A stretch of 64,000 bases of DNA from Novosphingobium sp. KA1 (GTDB lineage Bacteria > Pseudomonadota > Alphaproteobacteria > Sphingomonadales > Sphingomonadaceae): NCBI RefSeq assembly GCF_017309955.1, contig NZ_CP021247.1, positions 2,195,001 to 2,259,000 of the forward strand. The letters are read 5' to 3'. Position numbers and translations under genes: made by a program. The notes below the pieces were generated by a model. That model was not told where the DNA came from, did no database searches, and saw only the letters and a list, made by a program, of their open reading frames with translations. Numbering within the stretch: the stretch's first letter is position 1; every line of letters starts with the position of its first letter. Shown here in pieces: positions 43,662 through 52,751 of the stretch.

Positions 43662-45002
43662 TCAGATCGCGTTTCTCCGCGCGATCCCGGCCAGCACCGC
43701 CGCGCTGGGCTTGGGGCTGCGCCTGAAGGTCGTGCGATCCAGCGTGTGCAGGCCGAATTGCGGCTTGTAGCCGAACACCCATTCGAAATTGTCGACCAGC
43801 GACCAGTGCATGTAGCCAAGGACCGGCACGCCGTCCTCGATCGCGCGCTTGAGCTCGGCAAGAGCCGCCGGGATCAGCCAGGCGCGCTTGGTGTCGTCGG
43901 CGGAATTGATGCCATGTTCGGTCACCATCACCGGCACCCCGCTCACCGCATGGGCGTAGCGCACCGCACCGGCAAGAGAGCCGGGGTAGACTTCCGATCC
44001 GGCGTCGTTGGTCACCGCGCCGGCCGGTGCGGGCAGGCGGCCCTTGCTGTTCCAGACGGTGCGCTCGTAATTCTGCACGCCGACGAAGTCGTTGCCGCGC
44101 GCTGCCTCCAGCCAGGGCTGGTAAAGCCGCGCGCGCATCTCGTCGCGCAGGCTCCCGGGCCCTGCCGACTGGTCGTCGATCACGGCAAGGCTGACGCCGA
44201 CCGGCAGGTCCGTGCGCGCGGCCTTGATCGCCGCGCGGCCGAGCCCGTGCCCGGCGAGGAGATGGGCCTGCACCACCTCGGGGTCGGCGACATAGAGCGG
44301 ATTGCCCGGCAGGAAGCGGGCAACCGCATGGTCGCGCGCGGCGGCTTCCTGCATGGCCTTGTCGGCCTGCAGCAGGCGCGGACCGATGTCACCGGGCAGG
44401 ACGACGTCGAGCAGGCCGCTGAGATTGGGTTCGTTGAGAGTGGTGGCATGGGAGATCCCGGAGGCCAGATGGCGCGCGGCGCGGTCGCAGTAGCGTGCAA
44501 AAAGGGCAGGGGCGTCCGGGTTCGACCAGCCGCCGAGCGCGGCGAACCAGGCCGGCGTGGTGAAGTGGTTGAACGTCACCATCGCATGGAGGCCGCGTTC
44601 ACGGCAGCCTTCGATCATGGCCTTGTAGTGATCGAGCATGGCCACCGAAAACTGCCCGCTGGCCGGTTCGATCCGCGCCCATTCCAGGCTGAAACGGTAG
44701 GTGTTGAGCCCCATTCCCTTCACGAGGTCGAGGTCGACCGGCCACAGCGCGAAACTGTTGGCGGCATCGCCGGAGGGCTGCGCGTAGACCGTGGGCCGGG
44801 TCTGCTCCATCGCCCAGACGTCGCTGTTCACGTTGTTGCCCTCGACCTGGTGGGCGGCGGTGGCCGCGCCCCACAGGAACCCTTGCGGGAAACGGGGATC
44901 GGCCGGGCGCGGGGGCCGGGCCGGTTCACCGGCAATTGCAAACGCCGGTGAACCGGCAGCGGCGACGGCCGCTGCGGCCAGCATGGTACGACGGTCGATC
45001 AC
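43662..45002 (-). CDS. secreted GH1 beta-glycosidase
   Basis: A 446-residue glycoside hydrolase family 1 protein. The N-terminus VIDRRTMLAAAAVAAAGSPA is a signal peptide with an RR pair, so Tat export is possible. FLWGAATAAHQVEGNN is the GH1 N-terminal signature, the acid/base Glu lies in TTLNEPN and the nucleophile Glu in VMVTEHGIN (TEHG instead of the commoner TENG). Substrate probably a beta-glucoside. The start is GTG at 45002 with GGAGAG upstream; the ATG-initiated longer form would destroy the signal peptide. Confidence 0.9.
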   Translation of the reverse strand: MIDRRTMLAAAAVAAAGSPAFAIAGEPARPPRPADPRFPQGFLWGAATAAHQVEGNNVNSDVWAMEQTRPTVYAQPSGDAANSFALWPVDLDLVKGMGLNTYRFSLEWARIEPASGQFSVAMLDHYKAMIEGCRERGLHAMVTFNHFTTPAWFAALGGWSNPDAPALFARYCDRAARHLASGISHATTLNEPNLSGLLDVVLPGDIGPRLLQADKAMQEAAARDHAVARFLPGNPLYVADPEVVQAHLLAGHGLGRAAIKAARTDLPVGVSLAVIDDQSAGPGSLRDEMRARLYQPWLEAARGNDFVGVQNYERTVWNSKGRLPAPAGAVTNDAGSEVYPGSLAGAVRYAHAVSGVPVMVTEHGINSADDTKRAWLIPAALAELKRAIEDGVPVLGYMHWSLVDNFEWVFGYKPQFGLHTLDRTTFRRSPKPSAAVLAGIARRNAI

Positions 45003-45314
45003 GCATTCTCTCCGCTTGGTTGGCCGGCCCGTGTTCGGCCGATCACGATTTATTAGAATTGATAATCTAATTATATTCACGGTTCAAGCCGTGCAGGGCG
45101 TTCCCTCCCGCAAATGGACGGCGGTCGTCGCGGCGGCGGGGGCGCGGGCCGGATGGCGCGGTCGGTCGTGCGTGCCGACGTGTCGGCGAAGTCATCGGGC
45201 AATGATTTGAAATATCGTCCGGTTTCGGGAAGTGCTGGCAAGGGGTAGCGGGCGCTATCGTCCTAAATTGTCCGGGCGCCGTTTAAGAGTTTGCGAGCCT
45301 AGGTACTTTACGGC
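45003..45314. other. 312-bp divergent promoter region, GH1 gene / GNAT gene
   Basis: An AT-rich patch (45048-45080) lies 50-70 bp upstream of the GH1 gene and contains the inverted pair ATTAGA (45052-45057) / TCTAAT (45066-45071), a plausible operator or promoter. The remainder is GC-rich and has no supported gene. Confidence 0.5.
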
Positions 45315-45893
45315 ATGTTTGTGAGGATGAACGGGGAACTCACAGTTTGCGACGCCGTGGAGCAGGATGCGGCGGCCATTGCCAGCATCTTCGCGCACTA
45401 CGTGCTCGAAAGCACGGCCACATTCGAAACCGAGCCGCCCTGCCTCGAGGAAAGCCGCCGCCGCATCACCGCGACGCTGGAGGCGGGCTATCCCTTCCTG
45501 GTCGTGCGCGAGGGGGACGAGGGCCGGGCCGGGGCAGGAGGCGGGCGCGTGCTCGGCTTCGGCTATGCCCATAGGTACGGCCCGCGCGCGGGCTATCGCT
45601 TCAGCGTGGAGACGACGATCTATGTCGCCCCGGACAGTTTGGGGCGCGGCATCGGCGGGCGGCTGCTGGGGGCGCTGCTCGACCAGTGCGAGGCGCGCGG
45701 TTTCCGGCAGGCCTTTGCGGTGATTGCCGAAAGCGAACCGGCCTCGGTGGTGCTCCACGCCCGCGCCGGTTTCCTGCCGGTCGGCACGCTGACGGCGGCG
45801 GGCTGGAAGCACGGCAAGTGGCTCGACGTCTTTGTCATGCAGCGCGCGCTGGGCGAGGGGAACCAGAGCCTGCCCGAGGCGGTCATTCCCTGA
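45315..45893 (+). CDS. GNAT N-acetyltransferase (phosphinothricin-acetyltransferase-like)
   Basis: A 192-residue acetyltransferase. AIASIFAHYVLESTATFETE opens like the PAT/bar group, and FSVETTIYVAPDSLGRGIGG gives the acetyl-CoA pyrophosphate loop (GRGIGGRLL). WKHGKWLDVFVMQRAL is typical of the family end. Substrate unknown; L-methionine sulfoximine/sulfone-type acetylation is common. Start ATG 45315 or 45327. Its 3' end overlaps the convergent response regulator by 11 bp. Confidence 0.86.
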   Translation: MFVRMNGELTVCDAVEQDAAAIASIFAHYVLESTATFETEPPCLEESRRRITATLEAGYPFLVVREGDEGRAGAGGGRVLGFGYAHRYGPRAGYRFSVETTIYVAPDSLGRGIGGRLLGALLDQCEARGFRQAFAVIAESEPASVVLHARAGFLPVGTLTAAGWKHGKWLDVFVMQRALGEGNQSLPEAVIP

Positions 45894-46599
45894 ACCCCAC
45901 CCGGTTGGCGAGGATCACCGCCTGGGTGCGGCTGAACACCTGCAGCTTGTGCAGGATCGCCGAGACATGGGCCTTCACCGTCGTCATCGAGACATCCAGT
46001 TCATAGGCGATCTGCTTGTTGAGCCGCCCGCCCACCAGCTTGCCCAGCACCACCCGCTGCTGCGGCGTCAGTGCGGCGATGCGGGCGTGGATCGCGCGTT
46101 CCTCGTCCCCGGCGGCAAACGGGGTGTCGGCGGCGGCCATTTCCGGTTCGTAGATGCCGCCCGCCAGGACATGGGCAAAGGCATCGAGGAGGGCGCCGCG
46201 CGGCAGCGACTTGGGCAGGAATCCCGCCGCACCGGCCGCCAGCGCGGCGAGGACCACCTGCCGGTCGGTCACCCCGGAAACGATCACCACCGGGGTGGCC
46301 GGATAGCGTTCGCGCAGGGTCTCCAGCCCCGAGAGCCCCTCGATCCCCGGGATCAGCAGGTCCAGCAGCACCAGATCGGCCTCGCCCGCGGTGGCGAGCA
46401 GGTGGAGCGCGGGTTCCAGACCGTCGGCATCGAGGATCTCGCAGGCGGGAAAGGCCTGTTCCAGCACGGTGCGCAAACCGTCGCGCACGAGCGCGTGGTC
46501 GTCGACGATGATGACTCGCTCCGGCGCGTAGAGGGCAGGGAGTGGGGCAGTGTCGGGGACGGGATCGCGAGCTGGATCGGGGGTCGCCGGGTTTTCCAT
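45883..46599 (-). CDS. NarL/LuxR-family response regulator
   Basis: A 238-residue two-component regulator. The receiver (residues ~28-145) has VIIVDDHALVRDGLRTVLEQ, the phospho-acceptor in DLVLLDLLIPGIEG, and FLPKS. The C-terminal LuxR HTH (residues ~175-235) has LTPQQRVVLGKLVGGRLNKQ and IAYELDVSMTTVKAHVSAIL. No kinase is adjacent; the hybrid kinase at 31 kb is one candidate. ATG 46599 has GGGAGAGG upstream; a longer reading is an antisense artefact. Confidence 0.92.
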   Translation of the reverse strand: MENPATPDPARDPVPDTAPLPALYAPERVIIVDDHALVRDGLRTVLEQAFPACEILDADGLEPALHLLATAGEADLVLLDLLIPGIEGLSGLETLRERYPATPVVIVSGVTDRQVVLAALAAGAAGFLPKSLPRGALLDAFAHVLAGGIYEPEMAAADTPFAAGDEERAIHARIAALTPQQRVVLGKLVGGRLNKQIAYELDVSMTTVKAHVSAILHKLQVFSRTQAVILANRVGFRE

Positions 46600-46776
46600 G
46601 GTCCTCTCCCGGATGCAGGAAGTGCCGGGTCTATGCCGATCGTGGCGGCGCGGCCATCGCGGCTGGATCGGGTCTGGAGCAATCTCCCTGGCTACCGGCG
46701 CGAATCGCGCGGTCACCATGGTGTCACATGCGGTCGGCATAGGCTGGGCGGGTGATGTATCCTGCGGTTTCCCCTG

Positions 46777-47691
46777 ATGAACACGACACGCGATCCTGAC
46801 GAGGGCCTGCCGCCGCTGCGGCTGGTCGTGCTGGCCGGGCGGGGTGCCGGTTCGGGAGGCGCTTCGGGCTCCGCAGGCGCTTCGGCCTTCGCAGGCGCTT
46901 CGGGCTTCGCAGGCGGGGACCCGCTGGCCGCCCGCTTTGCCGAAAGCCACCGCTGCCTGATCCCGCTGGCCGGGCGGCCGCTGATCGCCCATGTCCTCCA
47001 GACCGCCGCGCAGCACCCGCGCGTGACCAGCCTGGCGATCTGCGTCGAGCGTGAGGCATTCGATCCGATATGGGACGTGCTGACCCGCCTGCCGGGGCGC
47101 GGCAGCGTGGCGCTGGTCGAGGCGCAGGCCGATATCGCCGCCAGCGTGCGCGCCGCGACGCAAGGATGGGACGGCGCGGTGCTGGTCACCACCGCCGACC
47201 ATGCCCTGCTCTCGCCCGGGGCCATCGACGCCATGATCGCCGCGCTGGAAAGCGCCGACGTCGCCTTCTCGCTCGCCCCGCGCGCGGCGGTGGAGGCCGC
47301 GCACCCGCGCGCCGGGCGCGGCTTCATCGCGCTCCACGACGGTGACTATGCGGCCTGCGACCTCTACGGCATGGCCTCGCCGCGCTTTGTCGGCGCCGTT
47401 CGCATCTTCGGCGGCACCCGCGCGGCCGGACAGGAAGGCGCCCGGATCCGCCGCGCGGTGGGGATGATGGGCATGGTGCTGGTGCGGCTGGGCATGGAGA
47501 CGCTGGCCGGTGCGCTGGCCCGCGCCTCGCGCCGCCTCGGCATGCGGGTGCGCGCGGTGATCCTCGAGGACGGCACCCAGGCCATCGACGTCGATGACGA
47601 CCGGACTTACGCCATCGTCCGCGACCTGCTGGAACGGCGCGAGGAGGCCGCCCGGCTGGAAGCGAGCGCCCCCCGGACTGCCGTCGCCTGA
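46777..47691 (+). CDS. MobA-like NTP transferase-domain protein with repeat-encoded loop
   Basis: A 304-residue nucleotidyltransferase. LRLVVLAGRGAG is the start of the nucleotide-binding loop; HRCLIPLAGRPLIAHVLQTA and VLVTTADHALLSP continue the MobA/GlmU-like fold. Between them (residues ~28-46) is a Gly/Ala/Ser-rich insertion coded by three 18-bp tandem repeats (46858-46911). The substrate cannot be read; molybdenum-cofactor or sugar nucleotide transfer are family options. The C-terminus ~200-300 is extra to minimal MobA. Confidence 0.78.
   Translation: MNTTRDPDEGLPPLRLVVLAGRGAGSGGASGSAGASAFAGASGFAGGDPLAARFAESHRCLIPLAGRPLIAHVLQTAAQHPRVTSLAICVEREAFDPIWDVLTRLPGRGSVALVEAQADIAASVRAATQGWDGAVLVTTADHALLSPGAIDAMIAALESADVAFSLAPRAAVEAAHPRAGRGFIALHDGDYAACDLYGMASPRFVGAVRIFGGTRAAGQEGARIRRAVGMMGMVLVRLGMETLAGALARASRRLGMRVRAVILEDGTQAIDVDDDRTYAIVRDLLERREEAARLEASAPRTAVA
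46858..46911 (+). repeat. 18-bp tandem repeat x3 inside the nucleotidyltransferase gene
   Basis: Units at 46858-46875, 46876-46893 and 46894-46911 differ by one or two bases. Each encodes six residues of the form GASxxA, and the 18-bp length keeps the frame when copies are gained or lost. Confidence 0.88.
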
Positions 47692-47874
47692 CCGGCAGCG
47701 GATTTTGCAGGCGCAAGGCGTCCAGATTCCTCGGGCAGAAACCTAAGGGCTGCTCCGAAGGGCAGTCAGCGTCGCCGATCCTTGCGGACTGACGGAAGAG
47801 CCGTTTTCCGGTTAGCCGTGCAGTACCCCGTTCGGGGTAAGGCTGGAGTATGTCTGATGGGGGTTTGTGAAGCT

Positions 47875-47900
47875 AGGAACGGCTGAACTCAGCCGTTCCT
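47875..47900 (-). terminator. second hairpin downstream of tRNA-Leu
   Basis: AGGAACGGCTGA (47875-47886) and TCAGCCGTTCCT (47889-47900) are perfectly complementary over 12 bp. It lies 30 bp beyond the tRNA 3' end. No T-run; perhaps a processing or backup stop signal. Confidence 0.5.
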
Positions 47901-47910
47901 GCACTTCCTG

Positions 47911-47931
47911 ATCAGCTTTGAAAAAGCTGAT
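47911..47931 (-). terminator. terminator directly after tRNA-Leu
   Basis: ATCAGCTTT (47911-47919) / AAAGCTGAT (47923-47931), perfect 9-bp stem, loop of three. Its first base overlaps the last base of the CCA end. On the minus strand the 5' arm runs into CTTTTTC. Confidence 0.6.
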
Positions 47932-48017
47932 GGTGCGGTCGAGAAGACTCGAACTTCCACGGGCTTTCGCCCACAACGACCTCAACGTTGCGCGTCTACC
48001 AATTCCGCCACGACCGC
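47931..48017 (-). tRNA. tRNA-Leu (anticodon GAG)
   Basis: The minus strand folds as a class II tRNA. The acceptor arm is GCGGTCG...CGACCGC, the D-arm contains GGAATTGGTAGACGC, the anticodon stem-loop is CAACG-TTGAGGT-CGTTG with anticodon GAG (reads CUC/CUU), a long variable arm TGGGCGAAAGCCCG follows, and the T-arm contains GTTCGAGTC. CCA is encoded. The long variable arm and GAG anticodon identify leucine. Confidence 0.95.
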
Positions 48018-48370
48018 TCAATCAACCGGAGCCGTTTTGCAACCGCTCCGTGGTAGGAGGGCGCCTCTATCAAGGAGCCCCGGACCCTGCAAGCGATTCG
48101 GGTCTGATTATTTATCAACAGGCACACTTTTTTCGATTTTTCGGCGAGAAATGGCGGAATTCCGCGGTTTTGTCCGCGAAAGAAAATTGCCGGTCGCTGT
48201 AGCGAAGTGGTGGCGGGAGGGAGAATCGTCTCCGCACGCCGCGAAAAACCCGCATCCGGCGACGCAGATTTTTGCCGAATGCGCAGCGCCGGACAGAAAA
48301 AACGCGTCACCCCGGCTTCGGGATGACGCGTTCCGTTCTCTGGATGGTCGGCAGGAGCCAGGCTCAGGCC
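48018..48370. other. 353-bp gap, tRNA-Leu to nadA
   Basis: The stretch holds the upstream region of the tRNA gene, a run of AT-rich sequence around 48105-48140, and the nadA terminator (48296-48332). No gene is supported on either strand. Confidence 0.55.
48296..48332 (-). terminator. rho-independent terminator after nadA
   Basis: AACGCGTCACCCCG and the following bases pair with CGGGATGACGCGTT around a GCTT loop, at 48301-48332. On the minus strand the stem is followed by TTTTTT (complement of 48295-48302). Confidence 0.85.
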
Positions 48371-49357
48371 TCAGCGGTTGCCGAGATCGCCCTTGCCCAC
48401 GGTGCCGCTGGCCATGTCGAGCATCTTGTTGAGGCTCTTCTTGGCATCGAGGCGCAGCTGCTCGTCGATCTCGATGCGCGGTTCGAGGTCGCGCAGCGCC
48501 ACGTAGAGCTTCTCCATGGTGTTGAGCGCCATGTAGGGGCAGATGTTGCAGTTGCAGTTGCCGTCCGCGCCGGGCGCGCCGATGAAGGTCTTGTCCGGCA
48601 GGGCCAGCTGCATCTGGTGGATGATGTGCGGCTCGGTGGCGACGATCAGCGTCTGGCCTTCCATCGCCTTGGCATAGTTGAGGATGCCGCTGGTCGAGCC
48701 GACATAGTCCGCATGGTCGACGATGTGCGGCGGGCATTCCGGGTGCGCGGCGATCGGCGCATCGGGATGCTGGGCCTTGAGCTTGAGCAGCTCGGTCTCG
48801 CTGAAAGCCTCATGCACGATGCACACGCCCGGCCAGAGCAGCATCTCGCGGCCGAACTTGCGGCTGAGATAACCGCCAAGGTGCCGGTCCGGGCCGAAGA
48901 TGATCTTCTGGTCGGCGGGGATCTGCTGGAGGATCGTCTCGGCGCTGGAGCTGGTGACGATGATGTCGGACAGTGCCTTCACCTCGGTCGAGCAGTTGAT
49001 GTAGGTGAGTGCGATGTGATCGGGGTGCGCGGCGCGGAACGCGGCGAACTTTTCCGGCGGGCACGAATCCTCAAGGCTGCAGCCCGCTTCCATGTCGGGC
49101 AGCACCACGATCTTTTCGGGGCTGAGGATCTTGGCGGTTTCGGCCATGAACTTCACGCCGCAGAAGGCGATCACGTCGGCATCGGTCTCGGCCGCCTTGC
49201 GGCTGAGTTCGAGGCTGTCGCCCACGAAATCGGCCAGATCCTGCAATTCGGGGCGCTGGTAATAGTGCGCGAGGATCACCGCGTTGCGCTCCTTGCGCAG
49301 CCGTTCGATCTCGGCGCGCAAGTCGAGCCCGGAGAGGTTGGCGGGAATTGCGGTCAT
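48371..49357 (-). CDS. nadA: quinolinate synthase A
   Basis: A 328-residue [4Fe-4S] enzyme that condenses iminoaspartate with dihydroxyacetone phosphate to quinolinate for de novo [58 protein letters not shown] and [17 protein letters not shown] carry the three cluster cysteines. GAGGGAC precedes the ATG at 49357. nadB and nadC are not in the window. Confidence 0.95.
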   Translation of the reverse strand: MTAIPANLSGLDLRAEIERLRKERNAVILAHYYQRPELQDLADFVGDSLELSRKAAETDADVIAFCGVKFMAETAKILSPEKIVVLPDMEAGCSLEDSCPPEKFAAFRAAHPDHIALTYINCSTEVKALSDIIVTSSSAETILQQIPADQKIIFGPDRHLGGYLSRKFGREMLLWPGVCIVHEAFSETELLKLKAQHPDAPIAAHPECPPHIVDHADYVGSTSGILNYAKAMEGQTLIVATEPHIIHQMQLALPDKTFIGAPGADGNCNCNICPYMALNTMEKLYVALRDLEPRIEIDEQLRLDAKKSLNKMLDMASGTVGKGDLGNR

Positions 49358-49482
49358 GGTGTCCCTCGTTCTGCGTCTGGGGTCTGGCCAGTCCGGTCAG
49401 GTGCCGGAATTCGCCGCGCTATCTAGGGATGCTTGCCGCAATGCCCAAGCCAAAACGTGCAAGGCGCCTCGAAAAGCGCCGC

Positions 49483-50202
49483 TTACGCCGTGAAGCGCGC
49501 CGCCAGGGCGATCCACGGGGGCGTGATCGCCAGCAGCTCGACGATGACGTGGGCGAGAATGACCGTGATCGCCGCCGCGGTCGTCGCCGGATGGGTGTGG
49601 CCCAGGGTCCGGCGGTCGTGGCGCACGATCAGCCAGACCACGCCGAGCTGGATCACCATCGAAACCCATTCGCCCCAGGGCATGATCAGCGGCATCGGCA
49701 GCAGGCGGCCCAGCGCCGGCTCCATCAGCAGGATGGTGGAACCGGCCATCAGCCGCCGGTGCCAGTCGCCCTGCCGCCGCCGGGATACCGCCATGCCCAC
49801 CAGCAGCGCGAAGAGCAGCGCGTCGACATGGACCAGCGCGAGGAAATAGGCCGGCGTGAAGAAGGGCGGGAACAGGCCGAGCCGCAGCGCCGTCAGGCAC
49901 AGCGCGCTGGCCAGCACCACGATCGTCGGCACCATGACCGCGCTGGCCCAGCCGAGCCGCCGATGGATGGCGAGGCCGCCGGGGCCGCCTTTCCCGGCCA
50001 GCAGCGCCTGCGTGACCAGCAGGCCGAGCCAGGTCAGCATCGCCAGCCCATGCAAGTGCATGACCAGCGGCGCGCGGGCGTAATCGACAAAGCCGCGCAA
50101 GGCGAACTGGCCGAAGCAGAAGACGATAAAGAGCGAAAGGCCAATCGCCAGCTTCTGCCAGAACGAAAAGGCGCCGGAACGCGCCCGAGGCAACGTTGCC
50201 AT
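49483..50202 (-). CDS. multi-pass membrane protein of unknown function
   Basis: A 239-residue protein with six or seven hydrophobic segments. Conserved-looking histidines occur in VMHLHGLAMLTWLGLLVTQA and AIHRRLGWASAVMVPTIVVL, similar in style to DUF2306-type membrane proteins, which might bind haem or metal; this is a weak likeness. ATG 50202 (MATLPRARSG) has GGGGAGA upstream, preferred over an earlier ATG. Same strand as nadA but 125 bp upstream of it. Confidence 0.7.
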   Translation of the reverse strand: MATLPRARSGAFSFWQKLAIGLSLFIVFCFGQFALRGFVDYARAPLVMHLHGLAMLTWLGLLVTQALLAGKGGPGGLAIHRRLGWASAVMVPTIVVLASALCLTALRLGLFPPFFTPAYFLALVHVDALLFALLVGMAVSRRRQGDWHRRLMAGSTILLMEPALGRLLPMPLIMPWGEWVSMVIQLGVVWLIVRHDRRTLGHTHPATTAAAITVILAHVIVELLAITPPWIALAARFTA

Positions 50203-50297
50203 GGTATCTCCCCTCATCCCGCCGCTGCGGGTCCCATCTCTCACGATGGGCGGGAAATACTTGAAATCCGGTTCAGGTCATACGTCAATTCGACGAA

Positions 50298-51185
50298 TTA
50301 CCCATGCGATACGATCGCGGTCCAGCCGTCGTTCTCGCGCTTTACAAGGCATCTTCTTTCCAGATCAAGAAGATGGGCCAGTACAGAGCGTCCGGCGGCG
50401 GGCCATAGTCTTTCGTCGACGCCCTTGTACATCAGCGGCACCATTTCGCCGATCGTGTGATTTCCGGCCTCGATCTGCCTGAGGATCTGGCGCTCGCGCT
50501 GGCGGCGGTGGCCGATCATGCCGCGCACCAGCTGGCGCGGCTTCTCCACCGCCGGGCCGTGGGCGGGGAAATAGACCGTGTCCTGCGTCCGCTCGTAGAG
50601 TTTGGCCAGGCTCTCCAGATAGGCGGTCATGTCGCCGTCGGGCGGGGAGACGACGCTGGTGGACCAGCCCATGACATGATCGCCGGTGAACAGCGCGCCG
50701 GTTTCGACAAGCGCGAAGCACAAGTGGTTGGAGGTGTGGCCGGGGGTGGCGACCGCTTCCAGCGTCCAGCCGTGGCCGGAGATCGTCTCGCCGTCGGCAA
50801 GCACGCGGTCGGGCGTGTAGTCGGGGTCGAACGCGGCATCGGCGCGCGGGCCGTCATCGCTCAGCGTCAGCGGTGCGCAGCCGATGATCGCGGCGCCGGT
50901 GCGCGCCTTCAGCGGCGCGGCGGCGGGCGAATGGTCGCGGTGGGTATGGGTGCAGGCAATGGCGACGACGCGCGCCTCGCCCACGGCGGCCAGGATCGCC
51001 TCGATATGTTCCTCGTCCGCCGGGCCGGGATCGATCACGGCGACTTCGTGGCCGTCGCCCACCACATACGTCTGCGTGCCGGTATAGGTGAACGGCGAGG
51101 GATTGCGCGCGAGCACGCGGCGGACCAGCGGGGCGATCCGCTCGGTCACGGCATAAGGCTTGTCGGCGAGGTCCGGGGCGTTCAT
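50298..51185 (-). CDS. metallo-beta-lactamase-fold hydrolase (LACTB2-like)
   Basis: A 295-residue protein. The HxHxDH metal motif is THTHRDHS, further ligands lie in TPGHTSNHLCF and FTGDHVMGWS, and PAHGP ends the catalytic core. A winged-helix-like C-terminal domain (residues ~225-295; MIGHRRQRERQILRQIEAGN) is typical of LACTB2-type endoribonucleases/hydrolases. Substrate unknown. Start ATG 51185; a longer reading crosses the divergent glpK promoter. Confidence 0.86.
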   Translation of the reverse strand: MNAPDLADKPYAVTERIAPLVRRVLARNPSPFTYTGTQTYVVGDGHEVAVIDPGPADEEHIEAILAAVGEARVVAIACTHTHRDHSPAAAPLKARTGAAIIGCAPLTLSDDGPRADAAFDPDYTPDRVLADGETISGHGWTLEAVATPGHTSNHLCFALVETGALFTGDHVMGWSTSVVSPPDGDMTAYLESLAKLYERTQDTVYFPAHGPAVEKPRQLVRGMIGHRRQRERQILRQIEAGNHTIGEMVPLMYKGVDERLWPAAGRSVLAHLLDLERRCLVKRENDGWTAIVSHG

Positions 51186-51246
51186 GGCGCCGATATGGTG
51201 ATTTGCGCTGGTCCTGTCGAGGTCGGGCGATGGAAGAGGTAAACGG

Positions 51247-52731
51247 ATGGCGGCCGAAGCGGACCTGATCCTGGTGATCGATGCCGGGACAACCTCCAAC
51301 CGGGCGATGGTCTTTGCGGCGGACGGCGCCTTGCGCGCCACCGCGCAGCGGGCGCTGACGCAGCACTATCCGCAGCCCGGCTGGGTGGAGCACGATGCCT
51401 CGGAGATCTGGCAGGGCGTGCTTGCCTGCGCGCGCCATGCGGTCTCGCAAGTGGGCGGGGCGGCGCGGATCGCGGCGCTGGGCATCGCCAACCAGCGCGA
51501 GACGGTGGTGGCCTGGGACAAGGTGAGCGGCGAACCGCTTGCCCGCGCGCTGGTCTGGCAGGACCGGCGGACCGAGACGATCTGCGCGGCCTTGCGCGAT
51601 GCCGGGCACGAGGCGGGCGTGCAGGCAAAAACCGGGCTGGTGCTCGATCCCTACTTCTCGGCCAGCAAGATGCGCTGGCTGATGGATCATGTGCCCGAAG
51701 TGGGCGCGGCGGCAGAGGCGGGGACGCTGGCGCTGGGCACGGTCGATTCGTGGTTGCTGTTCAAACTCACCGGCGGCGCGCACCGGACCGATGCGGGCAA
51801 TGCCAGCCGGACCGCGCTCATGGCCCTCGACGGGGCAAGCTGGGATGCGGGGCTCTGCGATCTGTTTGCGGTGCCGCAGCAGGCCTTGCCGCAAGTGTGC
51901 GACAGCGCGGGCCGGTTCGGCACGGTGCTGCCCGAACTGCTGGGCGCGGCGATCCCGATCACCGGCGTCGCCGGCGACCAGCAGGCCGCGACGATCGGGC
52001 AGGGCTGCCTTGTCCCCGGCGCGACCAAGGCGACCTATGGCACCGGGGCCTTTGTGCTCGCCAACATGGGAGAGGCGGTGCCCGCCTCGCGGCACCGGCT
52101 GCTGGCGACGGTGCTGTGCCAGGTTGGCGGCAGGCGGACTTATGCGCTGGAGGGCTCGGTCTTTGTGGCCGGCAGCCTGGTGCAGTGGCTGCGCGACAGC
52201 CTCGGCCTGATCGATGCGGCGGGCGAGACCGAAGTGCTGGCCCGCTCGGTGCCGGACAATGGCGGGGTGGTCATCGTTCCGGCGCTGTCGGGGCTGGGGG
52301 CGCCGCACTGGCGGGCGGGGGCGCGCGGTGCGATCACCGGGCTGACGTTCGCGACCAGCCGCGCCCACCTGGCCCGCGCGGCGCTGGAGGCGATGGCGAT
52401 GCAGACGCGCGATCTTGCCGAAGCCTTCGCGGCGGACGGCGCGCGCTGGACCCACCTCAGGATCGACGGCGGCATGAGCGCCAATGACTGGATGGCACAG
52501 GACATCGCCGACGTGCTCGGCATCCCGGTGGAGCGCCCCAGCCTTGTCGAGACCACTGCGCTGGGGGCGGCGATGCTGGCGGCGAGCGGGGCGGGCCTTT
52601 TCGCGAATCTGGAGGCGGCGGCAGCGGCGATGGCGGGGCAGCGGCGCGGTTTCATGCCCGCCATGGCGCCAGACGCGCGCGATCGGCGGATCGCGGCATG
52701 GGAAAAGGCGCTCTGTGCCGCTTCAGGGTAG
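51247..52731 (+). CDS. glpK: glycerol kinase
   Basis: A 494-residue FGGY kinase. LVIDAGTTSNRAMVF, ALGIANQRETVVAWD, ALVWQDRRT, the FGGY-type signature around GLGAPHWRAGARGAITGLTF, and LRIDGGMSANDWMAQ. It phosphorylates glycerol to glycerol-3-phosphate. No glpD or glpF is adjacent, so glycerol entry and oxidation are encoded elsewhere. Divergent from the MBL gene with a 61-bp gap. Confidence 0.93.
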   Translation: MAAEADLILVIDAGTTSNRAMVFAADGALRATAQRALTQHYPQPGWVEHDASEIWQGVLACARHAVSQVGGAARIAALGIANQRETVVAWDKVSGEPLARALVWQDRRTETICAALRDAGHEAGVQAKTGLVLDPYFSASKMRWLMDHVPEVGAAAEAGTLALGTVDSWLLFKLTGGAHRTDAGNASRTALMALDGASWDAGLCDLFAVPQQALPQVCDSAGRFGTVLPELLGAAIPITGVAGDQQAATIGQGCLVPGATKATYGTGAFVLANMGEAVPASRHRLLATVLCQVGGRRTYALEGSVFVAGSLVQWLRDSLGLIDAAGETEVLARSVPDNGGVVIVPALSGLGAPHWRAGARGAITGLTFATSRAHLARAALEAMAMQTRDLAEAFAADGARWTHLRIDGGMSANDWMAQDIADVLGIPVERPSLVETTALGAAMLAASGAGLFANLEAAAAAMAGQRRGFMPAMAPDARDRRIAAWEKALCAASG

Positions 52732-52751
52732 GTTCGGGGCGTTTCTCGCGG

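Noticed and set aside
48112..48120. TTATCAACA, one base off a DnaA box
   Set aside because: A single near-match without clustering, AT-rich unwinding region or origin-linked genes is not an origin.
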